This document shows positions 6,383-11,332 of a stretch of DNA of 11,332 nucleotides, piece after piece. The DNA is from CAJQND01 sp051010055. Lineage in GTDB: Bacteria > Pseudomonadota > Alphaproteobacteria > Rhizobiales > CAJQND01. How positions within the stretch are numbered: the first letter of the stretch is position 1; each line of letters starts with the position of its first letter. The position numbers and the translations under genes are program-made. Under the pieces are notes generated by a model that saw nothing but the letters and a program-made list of their open reading frames with translations, was not told the origin of the DNA and searched no databases. The stretch covers positions 1 to 11,332 of the forward strand of contig JBPCVY010000205.1 of NCBI GenBank assembly GCA_051010055.1. Direction: 5' to 3'.

Positions 6383-7783
6383 TCATTGTACCGGATCAAC
6401 CGGGCGAATAAGCGGGCCACCAGATTCGATTGCCGCGCCAGCAGAAAGCAGCGTGTCTTCGCGGAAGGCGCCGGTGATCAGTTGCACGCCCATGGGGATA
6501 TTGCCCTCAAGCACTCCGGTGGCCACCGCAAGGCCGGGAAGGCCCATGAGCGGAATGCCAACCTGGGTGAGTTGCGCCTCCATAACCCTGTCGAAACTTT
6601 CCGGCGATTCCAAATCGAGCAAATCAGGAAACGGCACCTCGCCAGATACCGGGCACAACAGCACCGGGTATTTTTCAAAGAACCTGTGCCAGGTGCGCGA
6701 TAAGGTGAGGCGGATTTGCAAAGCATCCATGAAGGAATTGAGATCGGGTTCGGGACAAAGCCGCGCCATCTGGGCATAGATGAATTTTGCGTCTTCATCA
6801 TCTTCTTCAACAACTGCAGCTGAACCGGTGCGGCGGAATTCCGCAAGCCACAATATTGCCTGCTGGCGGGCAGGTTCACGGAAACCCGGGCAGTCCACCT
6901 CGTCCACCTGCCAGCCGGCATCTTCCAGGCGCCTGGCCGCATCGCGCAGGGCATCTTTAACCGGGCCATCAACTTTCAACCCGTCAGGTTCCAAGGTGAG
7001 GGCGCAGCGTTTGGCCTGTTCGGGTAGTTCCAACGGAACCGGCGCTGACCAGGGATCGCCCGTATCAGCACCAGCCATAGCCTCTAGTCCCAGGCGCACG
7101 TCGGCAATGGTGCGCGCAAGCGGGCCCGACACGGCCATAATCTGGCCACCGATAAACCTGTCGGGCGCGGAAAAATTTGCCGCCGGCACCCGGCCAAGAG
7201 AAGGCCTTAAACCGTGAATGCCGCACGCATATGCCGGATAGCGGATGGAGCCGCCAATATCGCTGCCATGACCAATAGCGCCAATGCCCGCCGCCGTTGC
7301 AGCCGCCGCCCCGCCGGAAGAGCCGCCCGGGGTTATTGCCGGATTGTGCGGGTTCAACGTATGGCCATGAAGCGGATTTCGTGTGAACCAATGAAGGCTG
7401 AAGGCCGGCGTGTTGGTGCGCCCGATAAAAACGGCCCCGGCTTTGCGCAGGTTTGCAACGACAGGATTGTCTCTTTCGGCAATCAGGTCTTTCTGTATGC
7501 GCAAGCCGTTCGTGGTGGCATGGCCTTTTTGGTCAACATTCACTTTGATTGTCACCGGAACTCCTGCAAGGGGGCCGGGTTCTCCACCTTGAGCGATTGT
7601 CTCATCAACCGCGCGCGCCATGGCGAGGGCTTCATCAGGGAACTCTTCAACCACGGCATTTATCGCCGGGTTGGCCGCGGCGAGCCGTTCAAGGGCGCTT
7701 TGTGTCACTTCAACTGTGGATACTTCTTTGCCGCGCACAAGCCCGGCAATCGTGCCCGCCTCCATTTGCCACAAATCATCCAT
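6383..7783 (-). CDS. Amidase-signature family hydrolase
   Basis: A 466-residue serine hydrolase of the amidase-signature family, which cleaves carboxamides. The Ser-cisSer-Lys triad is complete: Lys80 in VTIKVN, cis-Ser155 in TPGGSSGGAAAA and nucleophile Ser179 in HGSDIGGSIRYPA. These positions fall one residue from those of GatA-type enzymes. I chose the ATG at 7783, which has AGGGGT (7794-7789) five bases upstream; the same frame stays open for 21 more codons to 7846, with nothing homologous in that extension. It is probably not the GatA subunit of tRNA amidotransferase, because no gatB or gatC is adjacent. The substrate cannot be told from sequence, as this family covers aryl, aliphatic and ureido amides. 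It lies between the pterin dehydratase gene (90 bases upstream) and the class I amidotransferase gene (21 bases downstream), and all three share a strand. Confidence 0.9.
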   Translation of the reverse strand: MDDLWQMEAGTIAGLVRGKEVSTVEVTQSALERLAAANPAINAVVEEFPDEALAMARAVDETIAQGGEPGPLAGVPVTIKVNVDQKGHATTNGLRIQKDLIAERDNPVVANLRKAGAVFIGRTNTPAFSLHWFTRNPLHGHTLNPHNPAITPGGSSGGAAAATAAGIGAIGHGSDIGGSIRYPAYACGIHGLRPSLGRVPAANFSAPDRFIGGQIMAVSGPLARTIADVRLGLEAMAGADTGDPWSAPVPLELPEQAKRCALTLEPDGLKVDGPVKDALRDAARRLEDAGWQVDEVDCPGFREPARQQAILWLAEFRRTGSAAVVEEDDEDAKFIYAQMARLCPEPDLNSFMDALQIRLTLSRTWHRFFEKYPVLLCPVSGEVPFPDLLDLESPESFDRVMEAQLTQVGIPLMGLPGLAVATGVLEGNIPMGVQLITGAFREDTLLSAGAAIESGGPLIRPVDPVQ

Positions 7784-7873
7784 GGCGCACCCCTGTTTTT
7801 GAGTTTCTATGCCCTCAACTGTGTCTTCAAACAAGCGCGCGGTCAAACACTGGTGTTTGAGAGGAAATTTACT

Positions 7874-8257
7874 TCAGTCATCATACTTGATGCAGGCAAA
7901 CCGGGGATTGTCAGCTGGAACACCGGTGAGCGCACCAACTTCGCGGCCCGGCTGCCAGTAAACAACATCATCTATTTTGCGGGCAAGCTCGAAATCCTTG
8001 TCCGTAATCCCTTTCGCGTCATGGCTCATCAGGCGCACCTCCACATAGTTGAAAGAGGCGGAAATGTCTGGATGGTGCCATGCGGCCTCGGCAAGATGGC
8101 CAATTGTGTTAATGACCATCAAAGTGGACTTCCAGTTATGGGTGTTGATGCGGCGCTGAATATGGCCATCAGCATATGACCAATGTGGCAAATCACGAGC
8201 GAGCTTCGCGGTGATTTCACCCTCATTATAGGTGGAGAGTTTCTCATTTCCGGCCAT
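7874..8257 (-). CDS. Pterin-4a-carbinolamine dehydratase (PhhB/DCoH family)
   Basis: A 127-residue protein of the family that dehydrates 4a-hydroxytetrahydropterin, the by-product of pterin-dependent aromatic amino acid hydroxylases, and so allows cofactor recycling. The active-site motif AAWHHPD spans 58-64, with catalytic His61 and His62; the third conserved His79 is in LMSHDAKGITDKDFELA (76-92), a strong family match. The usual domain ends near residue 97. The remaining roughly 30 residues form a tail beginning YWQPGREVGALTG that shorter members lack. The ATG at 8257 is preceded by GGAAAG about 9 bases upstream. No phenylalanine hydroxylase or pterin reductase is adjacent, so the partner enzyme is unknown; some family members are thought to have other roles, including in molybdopterin metabolism. 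It may head an operon with the amidase and amidotransferase genes. Confidence 0.88.
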   Translation of the reverse strand: MAGNEKLSTYNEGEITAKLARDLPHWSYADGHIQRRINTHNWKSTLMVINTIGHLAEAAWHHPDISASFNYVEVRLMSHDAKGITDKDFELARKIDDVVYWQPGREVGALTGVPADNPRFACIKYDD

Positions 8258-8306
8258 GAGCGTTTCTTTCCGTTTGGTTCAATTGGTTGGGGCATCATCT
8301 CACGGC

Positions 8307-8338
8307 TGGCAAGCGCACCCCAATATGTTTTGGCAAGC
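8307..8338. promoter_or_regulatory. Direct repeat in the dehydratase/dioxygenase divergent gap
   Basis: TGGCAAGC occurs at 8307-8314 and 8331-8338, the same orientation and 24 bases start to start. The 160-base gap also contains a small inverted repeat, CGCGA-CACGA-TCGCG (8368-8382). Paired direct half-sites about two helical turns apart are typical of AraC-family binding, and an AraC regulator lies nearby, but the assignment is conjecture. I saw no convincing promoter for either divergent gene. Confidence 0.25.
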
Positions 8339-8417
8339 TAAACTGATCCTTGACGGGAGCGCAAACCCGCGACACGATCGCGCTTGGGAACATCTATCAA
8401 GAGATGGACTGTGAGCG

Positions 8418-9422
8418 ATGAGTGACATTTCGCCGGGCACAGGCCTTACAAGCGCGCAGCTATCATCATTTGAAGAAAATGGATTTCTCGCCATTGAACA
8501 GCTTTTGGGCGAAGACGATTTGCTGCCATTGGAAGAAGAGTATGCTGCGCTGTTGGACCAACTGGCGCACAAGCTTCATCGGAAAGGCAAAATTCCAGAT
8601 CTTTTTGAAGCCTTGAATTTTGGCGACCGGTTTGCCGCCATTCTCAACCACTTTTAGGATTTACATACCTATTTCAACATTTCCCTGCCGCTCATCAATG
8701 GCGAGATTAATCCTGCCACCTTTCACATGCATTCGGGGCCGGCGGTTTTCGGGCTTTTGCGTAATCCGAAAATCCTCAATGTGGTTGAATCGGTTGTCGG
8801 GCCTGAAATTTATACAAGCCCGGTGCAGCAAATGCGCATGAAACCGCCGGAGAAAACTCTGAGTGGAAACAACGCAATGCATTCGAACGTGGGAAAGACA
8901 ACCTGGCATCAGGATATTGTCGCGCTCTTGCCGGAGGCCGATGACACGTTCGTGCTGACAGTGTGGGTGGCAATTACCGAGGCAAGTGAGAAAAATGGCT
9001 GTCTTGTTTCAGTGCCGGGCAGCCACCGCCATGGACCCATGACCCATTGTTCAAACGCTGAACTTGCCTCGGAGCCGCAAGTGCCCCCCGCGCCTCATGG
9101 AAGGGCGCGGAGAAGTGGCCCTGCCGGTAAAACGTGGCGGTATCATTCTGTTGACAAATTGAATATTCACAGCGCCCTGCCAAGCCGTTCAGAAAGTATG
9201 CGCTGGAGCGTCGATCTCAGATACCAGCGCACGGGCGAGGCCACAGGCCGGCCAGCCTTTCCAGGGTTTGTTGCCCGCAGCCGCGCAAATCTGGAAAGTG
9301 AGCTGCACGACCCGGAACATTGGGCGGCTCGTTGGGAGGCAGCGCGGAAAAGTATTATTACCGGTGGGTATGAGGGGCGTATTTTCGAGGATACGCGCTG
9401 GAACAATTCTGCCGTTTGCTAG
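8418..9422 (+). pseudogene. Phytanoyl-CoA dioxygenase (PhyH) family gene with an amber stop and two frameshifts
   Basis: An Fe(II)/2-oxoglutarate-dependent oxygenase of about 334 residues, broken as written. The first 79 codons end at TAG (8655-8657); the next codons in the same frame continue the family sequence (DLHTYFNISLPL). The iron site survives: HQD at 164-166, distal His251 in NIHSALPS, and 2-oxoglutarate Arg262 in SESMRWSVDLRYQ. Between about 9090 and 9160 the expected sequence (MEGRGEVALPVKRGG, then IILLTN) lies in another frame. One extra C in the six-C run at 9084-9089 and one missing T near 9159-9161 explain this and cancel out. Three lesions in one gene mean either a young pseudogene or consensus sequencing errors; two are in or next to homopolymers. 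The stop lies eight bases from the convergent AraC gene. The substrate is unknown. Confidence 0.82.
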
Positions 9423-9430
9423 AGCGGGAT

Positions 9431-10444
9431 TTAAGCTGAAACTACCCGTGCTTCACGCGGGGTTTTTCCGGTCCAGCGCTTAAAAGCGGTGCTGAACCCG
9501 CTGTGATCCGCATAACCGAGAAGGAAGGCGACTTCTGAAAGATTCAAACCATCCTGCTTCATATATTTCAGCGCCAATTCCTTTTTCAGCTCATCCAGAA
9601 CATCGGAAAAGCTTTTACCCTCTTCTGCAAGGTAGCGGTGCATGGTGCGCTCACTCATGCCAATTTCTGTCGCAATTTCCTTGGCATAGGCCTTGCCCTG
9701 GGGAATGAAATCCATCGCAACCTTATGTATGCGGGAAACCAGGTGCGATGCCCGTGAGGTTTTTTGCTGGTAAACCTTTTCACAAAGCCGCGTCAGGGTT
9801 TTCAAGAGCCTGTCATCGGCGGTTTCAATCGGCAATCCAAGGGCGCTTCGCTCAAGCACAATCCGGTTTCTGTTGCGGTTAAAGTCAACCGGGCAGCCAA
9901 GCACGATTTCATGCTCGGTTTTGCTACCGTTGCACGAATGGGCAAAATGCACGAACTTCGGCCTTATGGGCCGGTTGCAGAAGGTCTGGTAGGCAATCAT
10001 CAGCGAGCAGGCGGCGCCTTCCACCATGTGCCGGCAGTCTAGAAACTCCGCCCTTGTGGGGAAATAAACAATATTGGCTTCGTCATCTTCGACACAAAGT
10101 TCAATCTCCCAAGCCTCTGTAACAGTGTGCAAATAGCGCTGCAGGTTCGAAATTGCATCTCCGAGATTTTGCGATGCAAGGCCGATATAGCCAAGTGCTC
10201 CATATTCAAGAATATCTTCCTGCTCGCCAAGGTGCAGGCCAAGATGGGGGTCGTTCAGCTCTACCGCAGCAAGTTGGGTGAATGTTTCCACCGCGGAATA
10301 ATCAATCCACCCGTCTTCTTTGTTAATTACCTGAAGCTTGAGCCCCGCTTTTGATAAGACCGGTTCCACGTCAATGCCGGCCTGCCGTAACTTATTGACG
10401 ACGAGCCTGGCGCCGGCCGATTTTGTCCTCGGTTCGATTTTCAT
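9431..10444 (-). CDS. AraC-family transcriptional regulator with arabinose-binding-type N-terminal domain
   Basis: A 337-residue regulator. Residues about 20-205 match the N-terminal ligand domain found in OruR-like AraC proteins (PF12625 type). Residues about 235-335 carry the two helix-turn-helix units: AKEIATEIGMSERTMHRYLAEEG (254-276) and NLSEVAFLLGYADHSGFSTAFKRWTGKTP (301-329), the second being the AraC signature with SGFSTAFKRWTG. Regulators of this type usually activate neighbouring catabolic genes in response to an amino acid or similar small molecule. The ATG at 10444 has GAGAG about 10 bases upstream. The gene converges on the broken dioxygenase gene and follows the FAH-family gene on the same strand after 195 bases, so either may be a target. 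No transmembrane or signal segment is evident. Confidence 0.9.
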   Translation of the reverse strand: MKIEPRTKSAGARLVVNKLRQAGIDVEPVLSKAGLKLQVINKEDGWIDYSAVETFTQLAAVELNDPHLGLHLGEQEDILEYGALGYIGLASQNLGDAISNLQRYLHTVTEAWEIELCVEDDEANIVYFPTRAEFLDCRHMVEGAACSLMIAYQTFCNRPIRPKFVHFAHSCNGSKTEHEIVLGCPVDFNRNRNRIVLERSALGLPIETADDRLLKTLTRLCEKVYQQKTSRASHLVSRIHKVAMDFIPQGKAYAKEIATEIGMSERTMHRYLAEEGKSFSDVLDELKKELALKYMKQDGLNLSEVAFLLGYADHSGFSTAFKRWTGKTPREARVVSA

Positions 10445-10557
10445 TGTTCAACCAACTCTCAGAAGAGAATTTTTCCCGAATTCAAAGATAAAAGACAATA
10501 ACTGCAACTCGCACTGGCAGGAAATAGCAAGTATTTGTCTGCTCAAGTAAATTTTAT

Positions 10558-10577
10558 ATTGTGAAATTCGCAATTTC
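10558..10577. promoter_or_regulatory. Overlapping palindromes upstream of the AraC regulator
   Basis: ATTGTGAA-A-TTCGCAAT (10558-10574) is a 17-base palindrome matching at seven of eight arm positions. Overlapping it, GAAATT-CGC-AATTTC (10563-10577) has perfect six-base arms. They lie about 114 bases upstream of the AraC start and 63 bases past the FAH-family stop, in AT-rich DNA. A dimeric repressor site is plausible. I recognise no consensus, and no clear promoter could be placed next to it. Confidence 0.4.
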
Positions 10578-10639
10578 GGCAGGTTTTTACATGCACTTAG
10601 CGTGCTTGTTTATTCTAAAACTCTTGACTCTAACCCTTA

Positions 10640-11332
10640 CTATTCTTCCGAAACCGGGTTGGAAAGGGTGCCGATACCTTCCACGGAAATTGCCACCTCA
10701 TCACCGTTGCGCAGCCATTTTGGCGGGTCGAAACGCCCTCCAGAACCGGTTGGCGTGCCCGTTGCAATGAGGTCGCCGGGCAAAAGGGTCGCGAAGGTGG
10801 AGATATATTCAATGATGCGGGCAAAGGGGAAAGCCATGGATGCAGTGGTGTCAGACTGGCGAAGCTCTCCGTTCACATGGGTTTGGATGTGCAAATCTTC
10901 CAGATTGAGGGATGAGATGCCGGTTTCTATCCAGGGTCCGATGGAACCGGTGGAATCGAAGTTTTTACCTTGAGTGACGTTGAACTTTCCGTGCCGCAGC
11001 CAATCGCGCACCGAGCCTTCATTCATAATCGTCAGTCCGGCAATATGGTGAATTGCGTCTTTTTGCGCAATGCGCCGGCCCGGCATGCCAATGACCAGCA
11101 CGATTTCGCCTTCATAATCAAGCTGCTCGGATTCGCGCGGAATAATCAAAGGCTGGCCGTGGGGAGCGAACGACAGCGGCGAGCGCATGAACAGAGATGG
11201 ATATTCCGGCGGCGGAGATTGGTCTTTGTACTCCTCGTTCCGGTTCATGTAATTGACCCCGACGCAGAATATTTTTGCCGGATCGGGAAGGGGCAACTGA
11301 AGTTGAACTTCATCCAGGCCATAGTCTGGCGC
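10640..11332 (-). CDS. Fumarylacetoacetate hydrolase (FAH) family protein, 5' end off the window
   Basis: The C-terminal catalytic domain of an FAH-family hydrolase, isomerase or decarboxylase. The visible 230 residues are open to the right edge; the frame continues 12 codons upstream of a TTG at 11296, which is therefore unlikely to be the start. Motifs include KIFCVGVNY (the entry to the domain), the metal pair in LDYEGEIVLVIG (Glu-x-Glu), NEGSVRDW, TQGKNFDSTGSIGPWI with the conserved Lys, and LLPGDLIATGTPTGSGG. The third metal ligand, usually Asp in NDxxxRD, is Glu here; I recall this NEGSVRDW form in a subset of the family. Full-length relatives are about 280 residues, so roughly 50 N-terminal residues are missing. 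Members act on 2,4-diketo or 2-oxo acids from aromatic or sugar-acid breakdown. The substrate cannot be named. Confidence 0.87.
   Translation of the reverse strand, partial: APDYGLDEVQLQLPLPDPAKIFCVGVNYMNRNEEYKDQSPPPEYPSLFMRSPLSFAPHGQPLIIPRESEQLDYEGEIVLVIGMPGRRIAQKDAIHHIAGLTIMNEGSVRDWLRHGKFNVTQGKNFDSTGSIGPWIETGISSLNLEDLHIQTHVNGELRQSDTTASMAFPFARIIEYISTFATLLPGDLIATGTPTGSGGRFDPPKWLRNGDEVAISVEGIGTLSNPVSEE

Noticed and set aside
7784..7846. A 21-codon N-terminal extension of the amidase
   Set aside because: The ATG at 7783 has a good ribosome site, and the triad positions from that start fit GatA-type numbering; the extension has no family similarity.
7214..8179. A 321-codon open frame on the plus strand across the amidase and pterin dehydratase genes
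   Set aside because: It runs antisense through two well-supported genes and has no recognisable domain.
8655..8657. TAG as pyrrolysine or programmed readthrough, tempting because the neighbourhood suggests amine metabolism
   Set aside because: PhyH enzymes are not known to use pyrrolysine, no pyl genes are visible, and the same gene carries two other lesions, so mutation or sequencing error is simpler.
9084..9161. Programmed ribosomal frameshifting in the PhyH gene
   Set aside because: It would need two opposite shifts plus stop readthrough, with no slippery heptamer or stimulatory structure seen; single-base indels explain it.
10588..10615. A small hairpin (GCAC-TTAGC-GTGC) as a terminator after the FAH-family gene
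   Set aside because: The stem is only four pairs, and on the strand that gene uses the following bases are A-rich, not T-rich.
11294..11296. TTG as the start of the FAH-family gene
   Set aside because: The frame stays open to the right edge and family members have an N-terminal region before this point, so the true start is outside the window.

Overview
The window looks like chromosomal DNA from an alphaproteobacterium, most likely of the Hyphomicrobiales (rhizobial) group. Support comes from moderately GC-rich coding sequence, a GlxB/GlxC/glutamine-synthetase cluster of the kind known from rhizobia and methylotrophs, a FadR-type GntR regulator, and an intergenic palindromic repeat (5496-5609) resembling repeats common in that order. 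This assignment rests on recognition, not on a search.

Left half (1-5465): a minus-strand run reads FAD-dependent amine/amino-acid oxidoreductase (4611-3256), glutamine synthetase family ligase (3184-1706), GlxB-like class II glutamine amidotransferase (1609-674) and GlxC-like GXGXG protein (686 to the left edge, incomplete). GlxB and GlxC overlap by 13 bases. A FadR-type GntR regulator (4776-5465) diverges from the run and probably controls it. The parts match, one for one, three stages of the N-methylglutamate pathway: a ligase making a gamma-glutamyl amide, a dismembered glutamate synthase, and a sarcosine-oxidase-like flavoprotein. My working model is a compact relative of that pathway for an amine or N-methyl compound. 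The substrate is unknown, and the expected GlxD-like FMN subunit would lie off the left edge.

Middle (5466-8257): after a two-part palindromic repeat comes a second minus-strand group: pterin carbinolamine dehydratase (8257-7874), amidase-signature hydrolase (7783-6383) and class I glutamine amidotransferase-like protein (6361-5639). The last two are 21 bases apart and probably cotranscribed. The dehydratase has no pterin-dependent hydroxylase beside it in this window.

Right half (8258-11332): a phytanoyl-CoA dioxygenase family gene (8418-9422, plus strand) carries an in-frame TAG and two mutually compensating single-base shifts, so it is either decaying or misread. It converges on an AraC-family regulator (10444-9431). 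Behind that regulator lies a fumarylacetoacetate hydrolase family gene (10640 to the right edge, incomplete at its 5' end). The 195-base gap between them holds two overlapping palindromes. I found no tRNA, rRNA, CRISPR array, insertion sequence or phage gene, and no stretch over 300 bases lacks a gene.
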